A stretch of DNA of 64,000 nucleotides from Ampullaceana balthica. Lineage: Eukaryota; Mollusca; Gastropoda; Lymnaeidae. The stretch lies in NCBI GenBank assembly GCA_944989445.1, contig CALYLW010000067.1, positions 1,979,386 through 2,043,385 on the forward strand. The letters are read 5' to 3'. Under the pieces are notes generated by a model that did not search any database, was not told the origin of the DNA, and worked only from the letters and a program-made list of their open reading frames with translations. Of the stretch, positions 55,290 to 64,000 are shown piece by piece (the first letter of the stretch is position 1; the number at the start of each line of letters is the position of its first letter). Both the position numbers and the translations under genes were made by a program.

Positions 55290-57825
55290 ATGTATATGTG
55301 TGTGTGTGTGTGTTATCGTTGGTCAGCCTTCTAAGCGTGTCTCTTGGTATGTGTGTGTATGTGTGTCTGTTATCGTTGGTCATCCCTCTAAGCTTGTCTC
55401 TTGGTATGTGTGTGTGTGTGTGTGTTATCGTTGGTCAGCCTTCTAAGCTTGTCTCTTGGTATGTGTGTGTGTGTTATCGTTGGTCAGCCTTCTAAGCTTG
55501 TCTCTTGGTATGTATGTGTGTGTGTGTTATCGTTGGTCATCCCTCTAAGCTTGTCTCTTGGTATGTGTGTGTGTGTTATCGTTGGTCATCCCTCTAAGCT
55601 TGTCTCTTGGTATGAGTGTGTGTGTGTGTGTGTTATCGTTGGTCATCCCTCTAAGCTTGTCTCTTGGTATGTGTGTGTGTGTTATCGTTGGTCAGCCTTC
55701 TAAGCTTGTCTCTTGGTATGTGTGTGTGTGTTATCGTTGGTCATCCCTCTAAGCTTGTCTCTTGGTGTGTGTGTGTGTGTGTGTGTGTGTTATCGTTGGT
55801 CAGCCTTCTAAGCTTGTCTCTTGGTATGTGTGTGTGTGTGTGTGTGTGTTATCGTTGGTCAGCCTTCTAAGCTTGTCTCTTGGTATGTGTGTGTGTGTTA
55901 TCGTTGGTCATCCCTTTAAGCTTGTCTCTTGGTATGTGTATGTGTGCGTGTGTGTTATCGTTGGTCATCCCTCTAAGCTTGTCTCTTGGTATGTGTGTGT
56001 ATGTGTGTTATCGTTGGTCAGCCCTCTAAGCTTGTCTCTTGGTATGTATGTGTGTGTGTGTTATCGTTGGTCAGCCTTCTAAGCTTGTCTCTTGGTATGT
56101 GTATGTGTGCGTGTGTTATCGTTGGTCATCCCTCTAAGCTTGTCTCTTGGTATGTATGTGTGTGCGTGTGTGTTATCGTTGCTCATCCCTCTAAGCTTGT
56201 CTCTTGGTATGTGTGTGTATGTGTGTTATCGTTGGTCATCCCTCTAAGCTTGTCTCTTGGTATGTGTGTGTGTTATCGTTGGTCATCCCTCTAAGCTTGT
56301 CTCTTGGTGTGTGTGTGTGTGTGTGTGTGTGTTATCGTTGGTCAGCCTTCTAAGCTTGTCTCTTGGTATGTGTGTGTGTGTGTGTTATCGTTGGTCAGCC
56401 TTCTAAGCTTGTCTCTTGGTATGTGTGTGTGTGTGTGTTATCGTTGGTCATCCCTCTAAGCTTGTCTCTTGGTGTGTGTGTGTGTGTGTGTGTGTGTTAT
56501 CGTTGGTCAGCCTTCTAATCTTGTCTCTTGGTATGTGTGTGTGTGTGTGTGTTATCGTTGATCAGCCTTCTAAGCTTGTCTCTTGGTATGTGTGTGTGTG
56601 TGTGTTATCGTTGGTCAGCCCTCTAAGCTTGTCTCTTGGTATGTGTATGTGTGCGTGTGTGTTATCGTTGGTCATCCCTCTAAGCTTGTCTCTTGGTATG
56701 TGTGTGTATGTGTGTTATCGTTGGTCAGCCCTCTAAGCTTGTCTCTTGGTATGTATGTGTGTGTGTGTGTTATCGTTGGTCAGCCTTCTAAGCTTGTCTC
56801 TTGGTATGTGTATGTGTGCGTGTGTTATCGTTGGTCATCCCTCTAAGCTTGTCTCTTGGTATGTATGTGTGTGCGTGTGTGTTATCGTTGCTCATCCCTC
56901 TAAGCTTGTCTCTTGGTATGTGTGTGTGTGTGTGTGTGTTATCGTTGGTCATCCCTCTAAGCTTGTCTCTTGGTATGTGTGTGTGCTTTTGTTATCGTTG
57001 GTCATCCCTCTAAGCATGTCTCTTGGTATGTGTGTGTGTGTTATCGTTGGTCAGCCTTCTAAGCTTGTCTCTTGGTATGTATGTGCGTGTGTGTTATCGT
57101 TGGTCATCCCTCTAAGCTTGTCTCTTGGTATGTGTGTGTGTGTGTGTTATCGTTGGTCATCCCTCTAAGCTTGTCTCTTGGTATGTGTGTGTGTGTGTGT
57201 GTTATCGTTGGTCATCCCTCTAAGCTTGTCTCTTGGTATGTGTGTGTGCTTTTGTTATCGTTGGTCATCCCTCTAAGCTTGTCTCTTGGTATGTATGTGT
57301 GTGTGTGTTATCGTTGGTCATCCCTCTAAGCTTGTCTCTTGGTATGTGTGTGTATGTGTGTTATCGTTGGTCAGCCCTCTAAGCTTGTCTCTTGGTATGT
57401 ATGTGTGTGTGTGTGTTATCGTTGGTCATCCCTCTAAGCTTGTCTCTTGGTATGTGTGTGTGTGTGTGTGTTATCGTTGGTCATCCCTCTAAGCTTGTCT
57501 CTTGGTATGTGTGTGTGTGTGTGTTATCGTTGGTCAGCCTTCTAAGCGTGTCTCTTGGTATGTGTGTGTGTGTGTGTTATCGTTGGTCAGCCTTCGAAGC
57601 TTGTCTCTTGGTATGTATGTGTGTGTGTGTTATCGTTGGTCATCCCTCTAAGCTTGTCTCTTGGTATGTGTGTGTGTGTGTGTGTTATCGTTGGTCAGCC
57701 CTCTAAGCTTGTCTCTTGGTATGTGTGTGTGTGTGTTATCGTTGGTCAGCCCTCTAAGCTTGTCTCTTGGTATGTGTGTGTGTGTGTTATCGTTGGTCAG
57801 CCCTCTAAGCTTGTCTCTTGGTGTG
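55290..57825. repeat. GT-rich minisatellite, about 48 units of 48-60 bp
   Basis: Each unit is a (tg)n run of varying length followed by ttatcgttggtcatccctct and aagcttgtctcttggta. It begins 100 bases after the poly(A) signal. Many overlapping open frames within it are repeat-derived. Confidence 0.97.
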
Positions 57826-57829
57826 TAGT

Positions 57830-58655
57830 TATAGCTTATTGCAGTCAATGTCTGGAAATAATAATTGACTCTTTTCTTTCTCAGTTTTTTAAAATTTTAT
57901 TCCAAACCAATAAATGTTCTTCTACGGAGTTCGCTTTAATTATTTTTTTCCTAATACAATTTAAAAAACGTGAATCTCATTTATCGCTTCTAAAGAGGCC
58001 GAGTTTTAATATACGAAGTAATCTTGTCCAATATATCCCAACATTTGAGGTACGATGTAATGAATGAGTCTGTACTGTAAGATTTGGTGAAAATGTCAGG
58101 AGCTGTCTCTAATTTTTTTAAAATTGCGTGGTGCGGAACATTATGTAAATTTTAGAATCCGATGAAATTAATCATTTTTTTCTAAGATTTTTCTCAGATT
58201 CCTCTGTTTGGTAATGCTGATATTCTGAGGTATAAATGCCCTGCAATGTCCGGCTATTTGCATGTTCTGTAAAGTCCCTATGTGTGTATGTCCTGTAATG
58301 TCCTGCTATTGCTATGTCCTGCAATGTCCGGTTGTTGTTGTTTTATGGGGTTTTTTTTTCTAGCAACGTCCAAATGTTTGCGATGTCTATTGATATAGAT
58401 CGTATAATATGACGAATATTTCAATGCCTATAAAAGATAATGTAGATCTACAAGTACAAAGAAAATTTAAAATTTTCATTAAAAAATGTAGAATGAAATA
58501 AATTAAAAAGTAAAGAAAACAATTAAACATTTCCAAAACGCATTACGTTAAGACAATATTTAAAGAAAGTGTTTTTAAAAAATGATTAGAAGATAGAAAA
58601 TTAACTTAGGTCAAACTTTTGCATCACATTCATACTTTGATTTTATTGGTGCACA
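57830..58655. other. no recognised feature
   Basis: AT-rich with a few short tcctgcaatgtcc repeats near 58,240-58,340. Confidence 0.4.
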
Positions 58656-58660
58656 CCTTT

Positions 58661-58931
58661 GGGGCCGGCCATAAAGTACGTCACGCTCCAGGGGGGAGGG
58701 GTGTAAGAAAGTTTGACAGTTTGTGACAAGGGGGGGGGGTGTCCGGCCATGTGTGACGTCACGGTGTTTTATATTAAATTTGAATTATTTTGTTAATAAA
58801 AAACAACATTTTTGTTAGAAAGTGTGACGTACTTTGGGGGGGGGGTCCGAGATTTGTGATAGTTTGTGACAGGGGGAGGGGGGGAGTTAAAAATGGTAAA
58901 AAATAGCGTGACGTACTTTATGGACGACCCC
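58661..58931. mobile_element. ggccgtccataaagtacgtc MITE, complete copy
   Basis: Left end ggggccggccataaagtacg, right end cgtactttatggacgacccc, with g-rich mirrored internal blocks. Same family as 16,757. Confidence 0.8.
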
Positions 58932-59701
58932 TTTCTGCACGGCCTCACTCGGCGCAATCAGTTTAAGAAATAGCCATGAATTATCACCATCTTTATTCGG
59001 CAGCTTAAAGGATATAGGCCCAACAGAAAACATTTTGAAAAGTATATTGCCAACAAAAACTAGAAGCATTCTCCAAAACCACAAAATTAACTTGAACACT
59101 CGAGTAATGTTGACATGAGGTTTATTCAATAAATATGATTAGTGAGGAATGGGATGCTGAAGAAAGCGTAAAGACTAGACAAAAATAGTGTAAAGTAAAT
59201 AAATAAATTTCAGTAGTGGCATGGATCAGTCATTGAGATTTTTGGGAAATCTAAATTTAAAAGTGGTTTTAAGGAAGAATAAACATTCACATTCCTAACT
59301 GCTGTTGACACAGCTGATTTTAAACAGAAACATTAGAATAATTCACGCCTTGTTGATAACTTCTCATGACAGTATATTTCCGATAAAATGGTTGATACCA
59401 ATTTTGTAGAACGTCACGTGTTAAACTTTTTTTTTCTTCTTTACGTTAAAAAAAACTTCGCGGTGACTTGTGTGGAAGTTATGGCCATAAATAGCGTTAG
59501 TGAGAGTAGTTTGGGAACCACTGTCCTGGAAGATTTTATTTTAGTTGTTGTCTTATATTTATGACAATGGTCAAATCGGTACTTACTGGATACAATGTGG
59601 GAAGTGTTGTTTTTTTTTGTTTATAAAAATGTTCAGAATCCCAAAGTATTGATATGCGCATTCGAATGACGTATTTATAAAGAAGTGTTTGAAGTCTTGT
59701 A

Positions 59702-59844
59702 CTACATCATTGGGCCCATGCCAGCGTTAGGATCAGCAGCAGGAGCCTGTTGTTGTTGTTGCATCAAAAAGAGTAAAGGGAAATACTTGTTCATTTCTCC
59801 TCCGTGTGCCCCGAAAATCATCATCAATAACATCGGGTCCAATG
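59702..59844 (-). CDS. small secreted Met/Leu/Gln-rich protein, last exon
   Basis: After ctttttccctggtacacag| two bases complete an Ala codon. The sequence then reads LDPMLLMMIFGAHGGEMNKY, then FPLLFLMQQQQQAPAADPNA, then GMGPMM and TAG. Together with the signal-peptide exon this gives a 67-residue protein whose mature part is about 46 residues and very rich in Met, Leu and Gln. It has no cysteines and no known domain. The opposite strand is also open here (with a Cys run), but it lacks matching splice sites. I do not recognise the family. Confidence 0.8.
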
Positions 59845-59867
59845 CTGTGTACCAGGGAAAAAGTGTC

Positions 59868-60445
59868 TTTTAGATTTATATGATATAGTCACATATTGTA
59901 TACAGGACAACACATGTCTTTTAGATCGATAGGATACAGTCACAAATAATGTTCCCTATAAGCTGCGCGGCTGCGCGACCACACAGATATCTGAACGACG
60001 CCGCGCTGCAGTTTGGGATTACCGCGCAGCTAATTTAGTAAAATATTGCACACAAAATTAGCTGCTGTGCAAATTTGCACACGAGTTGGGTTTTTTTTTA
60101 CTTTGCACACGGACCAACGAAACTTAGAGGGAACATTGATCGCAACTTGTGTACAAGACAAATGAGTGTCTTATAGATCGATAGGCTATAGTCACATCTT
60201 GTGTTCAGAACAATAAGTGTCTTATAGATTGATAGGATATAGTCACATCTTGTGTTCAGAACAATAAGTGTCTTATAGATTGATAGGATATAGTCACATC
60301 TTGTGTTCAGAACAATAAGTGTCTTATAGATTGATAGGATATAGTCACATCTTGTGTTCAGAACAATAAGTGTCTTATAGATTGATAGGATAAAGTCACA
60401 TCTTGTGTTCAGAACAATAAGTGTCTTATAGATTGACTGTGCATA
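59868..60445. repeat. 51-bp minisatellite interrupted by a MITE
   Basis: Units of tgtcttatagattgatagga plus tatagtcacatcttgtgttc plus agaacaataag. There are five or six tight units at 60,168-60,445 and diverged ones at 59,868-59,945, next to the last exon of the small secreted-protein gene. Confidence 0.93.
59948..60138. mobile_element. caatgttccctctaa MITE, copy 2
   Basis: Left end aatgttccctataagctgcg, right end cttagagggaacattg, with the gatatctgaacgacgccgcg and gattaccgcgcagctaattt modules shared with the copy at 29,628. It splits the 51-bp array, with a probable imperfect 8-base duplication (tcacaaat / tcgcaact). Confidence 0.75.
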
Positions 60446-60567
60446 AAACAATAGAGAGATCCATATATCAACAAGCCCTAATCTATGGTTTATCTGCCTT
60501 CAGTTAAGAGTCAAGTTGAGACCCAGCCACTTCACATACACACTCACACACCCTAAGCAAAAATGGA

Positions 60568-60822
60568 ATGATGGATGGTTGGATAGATGGGTGGATGGAT
60601 GGATGGATGGATGGATGGATGGATGGATGGGTGGGTGAATGGGTGGATGGATGGGTGGATGGGCGGGTGGATGGATGGATGGATGGATGGGTGGGTGGGT
60701 GGGTGTATGGATGGATGGATGGATGGATGGATGGATGGATGGATGGATGGATGGATGGATGGATGGATGGATGGATGGATGGATGGATGGATGGATGGAT
60801 GGATGGATGGATGGATGGATTT
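60568..60822. repeat. (ATGG)n microsatellite
   Basis: More than 60 tetranucleotide units with gggt variants, ending only three bases from the donor of the signal-peptide exon. Open frames here (IHPS repeats) are repeat-derived beyond the first exon. Confidence 0.97.
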
Positions 60823-60824
60823 AC

Positions 60825-60885
60825 CTTGACCAGCCACAACCACCAGTAAACATAATAGTAGGCATGACACCGCAAACACTGCCAT
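60825..60885 (-). CDS. small secreted Met/Leu/Gln-rich protein, signal-peptide exon
   Basis: ATG at 60,885 in the context gacgATGG opens [20 protein letters not shown], a textbook secretory signal with a likely cleavage after the VVAG/QA region, ending at GGTCAAG|GTAAAT. The carried G plus CA from 59,844 makes Ala, so the two exons join in frame. The 5' part of this exon is untranslated and begins after tattttgtcag| near 60,906. The ATG, signal, donor phase and upstream TATA box together make this a well-supported gene. Confidence 0.85.
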
Positions 60886-60909
60886 CGTCAACAATTAGTG
60901 GCCCTGCTG

Positions 60910-61565
60910 ACAAAATAAGTAGAAGTTGTATGACGAGGTTCAAAATCTTTGTAATTATATTCTATAACACACCACACTCCCACAGTGACATCATTATCAC
61001 CTGGTTATGTTCCTTTAAAAACGTTTTTAGACTGTGATGAAAATGACATGTGTGCCGTGTGATCACTTCTTTCAGCAAATCTATGCCACGCTACAACGAG
61101 AGTTTCAAAGCTACAAATTAAAACAAATTTTGGCCAATCAGCTCATAAGAAGTCTCATTTTTTAAAGATTTTTATTTTCGAGTTATCGTTATTCGTTGTA
61201 GTTAGCGGAATAACTCTTTGAACCTTTCAATTAAATCAATTGTAGAGTTAACACACACAAAATTTAATTTACAGAAACCACAATTGTTTCTTTTCATTCA
61301 CACGAGGCCATGTACCTGTTTAACTACAAACTTTTTTGACAACGTGTAAATTAATGTTGACTAAGTATAAATTATCACGCCCCCATGATTGTGTCATGGG
61401 GAGATGAAAATAGTGGATATCGTTTTTTCAGTTGGTACTGCATGTTAGCAGATTGGGGACAAATCGAACATTCGAGACTTTGGCCAAGAAATGAACTCTG
61501 TCACAGATATCGTCTGATGTTAACACCTTCACCTTAGCGCTGTCATTGTCAGGTGTTTGAAACAA
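60910..61565. other. first intron of the small secreted-protein gene
   Basis: AT-rich sequence with no recognised element. Confidence 0.5.
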
Positions 61566-61572
61566 GGCAACT

Positions 61573-61785
61573 AGACACGCACATAACATACACATTATTA
61601 CACATATCGTGCTGACATTGAGGTTATTTTAGACACGCACATAACATACACATTATTACACATATCGTGCTGACATTGAGGTTATTTTAGACACGCACAT
61701 AACATACACATTATAACACATATCGTGCTGACATTGAGGTTATTTTAGACACGCACATATGATACAAATACTCCTGCTGATACTT
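61573..61785. repeat. 58-bp minisatellite, about 3.5 units
   Basis: Unit agacacgcacataacataca plus cattattacacatatcgtgc plus tgacattgaggttatttt. Confidence 0.95.
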
Positions 61786-61800
61786 AGGTTATTAACTTAC

Positions 61801-61858
61801 CGAGGAGAGTCCGAGGGCTCAACTCTCAAACACTCAGATCGCTTTTTTGGGCTAAATT
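61801..61858 (-). other. 5' untranslated exon of the small secreted-protein gene
   Basis: A likely transcription start about 30 bases after the TATA box leads to a consensus donor, CTCG|GTAAGT, at 61,801. No ATG occurs in the predicted exon. The start position is inferred, the donor is seen. Confidence 0.6.
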
Positions 61859-61883
61859 CTACAGATATGCTCTAGCCGAGATC

Positions 61884-61890
61884 ATTTATA
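61884..61890 (-). promoter_or_regulatory. TATA box
   Basis: Minus-strand TATAAAT after gggatggg, placed about 30 bases before a predicted 5' exon with a strong donor. Such TATA promoters often drive abundant tissue-specific secreted proteins, which is an inference here. Confidence 0.65.
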
Positions 61891-61894
61891 CCCA

Positions 61895-62795
61895 TCCCTT
61901 AACCATGGGCGTCGGCCTGGTTGGGTCGTGACTTACCTGTCCATTTTGCATTTATGAAAATTCAAATCTTTGACGCATGCATATATTTCGACTTGTGGGG
62001 AAAGCCGTTTCTTTTTTTTTCAACATCGGACACAAACAGTGGGTTTGGTTAACCTTTGTTTTCTCACTTGTCTCATAATTTGAGCTGGTCAGTTATGAAT
62101 TATGACGTGCCAAAGTTTGGGACGGGGTTGCCAGATCCGGCATTTACATTTAAGGACCATTAATATACGCTGCTCTTGTTTGGAAATCATTTTAAAAAAA
62201 TAGGTTAAATATTTTTAGGAAAGAAAAAATCAGCCGCTAGCTCTGTTCACGTCTGCTACACGCCACCGTAGGTAAAAACTGGCCACATTACCATCTCAGC
62301 ACGTGGAGACGAAGCGTGACCAAACCAACCCCCAACCTAAAGTTTCATTTCCCCTACCCAATTCTTACCCCACCCAATTCTCTCCCCCCCCCCGCTTTCG
62401 CCCACCCCTTCACATTCTTCACCGCCTTCTATTAAATTACGGTCACGTTTCCATTTCACGTGATCGGCATTTTAACATGGCTTCCCAAACAAAGACAACA
62501 AAAGAAATAACTCCCGCATGAATGCTCACAAGCCATTTATAAGTTATGCCACAATTACGACTTCTGATACACAATTTCTTGAAAATTAAATATAAACAGT
62601 TTCAGACTAGGAATTGGGGGTGCTCTCAGCCAAAAAACTTTACATATACTTCCCGAGTATCGTAAATTGTATGCCAAAATGAAGGGTACATCATTTAACA
62701 AAAAAATTTAGAAAGACATTTGAAGTTTTCCGTTTCACTAATTATAATTACATTACTCTTTGTTTAAGTTTAAATTTCGAGATTTCTTTCATTTT
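61895..62795. other. no recognised feature
   Basis: A c-rich stretch at 62,320-62,420 (cccaattct and poly(C)) is open for 72 codons but is low-complexity. The rest is AT-rich. Confidence 0.4.
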
Positions 62796-62800
62796 TTATT

Positions 62801-63293
62801 AAATCCTTTATATTAACTTGTGGTGTCTGCGCCCTTGATTGCTTGTTTGCCGAAAAAAATTTGGATCGATTTTTAACCCACTTCCCTCGTAAGGTAGCGA
62901 GCTGAAATTTTGCATGCAGACTCGTGCCGATGATAAAAATAATGCATCAAAATTTCAGATAAATCGAATGTACTGTAATTAAATTAATGAATTTTTTAGA
63001 TTATCTTTATTTATCTCTATGTAACATGTTAACTTTTTTGCTATAGTGTCGTGGTGCGTATTATATTGAACAACCTTTCCTGTCGCGCAATAAGGTGCGT
63101 ATTTTATTGACAATACTTTTTATAAACATATTCCTGATCGGTGCGCATTATATTAAACATATTTTAAGACACATAACTACAATTTTGTATTTTTGGATTG
63201 TCTTGCGCTGCATATTATAATGAACATTCTTTTAATTATGTCTCCTATATAAAGGATTTTTGGTGAAAAACTTGGTTTTTTACGGGGTTTTTT
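62801..63293 (+). repeat. interspersed family R1, full-length copy
   Basis: From aaatcctttatattaacttg to tttacggggttttttt. Directly followed by another copy. Confidence 0.72.
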
Positions 63294-63303
63294 TAAAATT
63301 ATT

Positions 63304-63783
63304 AAATCCTTTATATTAACTTGTGGTGTCTGTTTAAGCCCTTGCTTGCTTGCCGACAAAATTTTGGATCGATTTTAACCCACTTCCTCGTAAGCTAGCG
63401 AGCTGAAATTTTGCAGGCAGACTCGTGATAAAAACGATGTATCAAAATTTTCAGATCGATCGCATGTACTGTAATTAAATTATTGAATTTTTAGATTATT
63501 TTATTTATCTCTATGTATTATGTTAATTTTTTATATAGAGTGTCACGGTGCGTATTATAATGAACGACCTTTTTAATACTTTCCTGTTGCGCGATTCAGT
63601 GCGTTTTATATTGACGTTACTTTTTAAAAATAGATTCCCATTATATTAAACATGATTTACGAGACATAACTAAAATTTTGTATTTTTGGATTGTCTTGTG
63701 CTGCGTATTATAATGAACATTCGTTTAGTTATGTATCCTATATAAAGGATTTATAGTCAAAACTGTTTTTACGGGGTTTTTTT
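63304..63783 (+). repeat. interspersed family R1, full-length copy
   Basis: Same ends and order of blocks as the copy at 62,801, 10 bases downstream and in the same orientation, giving a tandem pair. Confidence 0.72.
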
Positions 63784-63789
63784 AAAATA

Positions 63790-64000
63790 TAATTTTGAGA
63801 AGAGAAGAGTGCAATAGGGTTTTAAAAATATATAATTGTGGAAGCCAATACAAGAGAGTTTCGCCTTTGAACAATTTGTTGATGTGACAGTGGATCTGAT
63901 TGGAAGAAATTCTCTTGTTTATTATTATTATAAAAAAAAATTCTGCCCTAACTTGGGACTCGTGACGTCACGCAACATTATATACGAATTATATACGGAT
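63790..64000. other. no recognised feature
   Basis: AT-rich end of the window. Confidence 0.4.

Noticed and set aside
55286..57706. Series of overlapping CVCV/IVGHPSKL open frames
   Set aside because: Repeat-derived frames in the GT-rich minisatellite.
59685..59873. Plus-strand frame with CCCCC run opposite the secreted-protein exon
   Set aside because: It is antisense to the Gln run of the minus-strand exon, which has correct splice phase, signal peptide and promoter.
60098..60451. 117-codon frame with repeated SIYKTLIVLNTRCD
   Set aside because: Follows the 51-bp array. Its phase does not join the signal-peptide exon, and a MITE interrupts the array.
60504..60810. IHPS- and MDGW-repeat open frames
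   Set aside because: Translations of the (ATGG)n tract; only the signal-peptide exon next to it is supported.
62303..62521. 72-codon Pro-rich plus-strand frame
   Set aside because: Driven by a poly(C)-rich low-complexity stretch; no supporting signals.

Overview
The window looks like nuclear DNA from an animal, most likely a gastropod mollusc and possibly a freshwater pulmonate snail. This is an inference. It is AT-rich, genes are split into short exons with GT-AG introns, and the DNA between exons is dominated by minisatellites, hairpin MITEs, hAT elements, a non-LTR retrotransposon tail and LTR elements. There is no bacterial-style gene packing, operon or CRISPR array.

The best-supported gene is on the minus strand, from about 25.4 kb down to 7.9 kb. 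It encodes a protein like cyclic nucleotide-binding domain-containing protein 2 (CNBD2). From 23,623 to 7,860 I could place twelve consecutive exons whose splice phases all agree, plus a large upstream exon at 24,684-25,433. A further set of phase-consistent minus-strand exons (41,425 down to 37,693) encodes a Ser/Lys-rich protein start. It may be the true N-terminus of the same protein or a separate gene; the join across 25-37 kb was not found. The 3' end of the gene may lie beyond 7,860. One intron also holds two mutually phase-compatible minus-strand exons (17.2 and 15.3 kb) that do not fit the CNBD2 phase.

Two other genes stand out. On the plus strand, three exons (46,933-47,044; 54,318-54,505; 55,060-55,129), followed by a poly(A) signal, encode the C-terminal part of an unrecognised protein with two membrane segments. 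On the minus strand, a compact gene (TATA box near 61,890, 5' UTR exon, signal-peptide exon at 60,885-60,825, last exon at 59,844-59,702) encodes a 67-residue secreted Met/Leu/Gln-rich protein that I do not recognise.

By region: 1-7.8 kb is repeats (hAT MITEs, hairpin MITEs, an interspersed family called R1 here, and a tRNA-like relic). 7.8-25.4 kb is the CNBD2-like gene with minisatellites in its introns. 25.4-34 kb is intron or intergenic DNA with a SINE, MITEs and a 27-bp array. 34.0-37.6 kb is a 29-bp satellite of about 123 units. 37.7-41.4 kb holds the N-terminal exons, a LINE 3' end and an (AT)n tract. 42.0-42.7 kb is a composite array. 43.7-45.7 kb is an hAT element with a BED finger remnant. 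46.9-55.2 kb is the two-membrane-segment gene, whose large intron took an LTR retrotransposon and a solo LTR into one 31-bp array. 55.3-57.8 kb is a GT-rich minisatellite. 59.7-61.9 kb is the small secreted-protein gene. 62.8-63.8 kb is two adjacent R1 copies.

Protein names rest on recalled family resemblance; no search was run.
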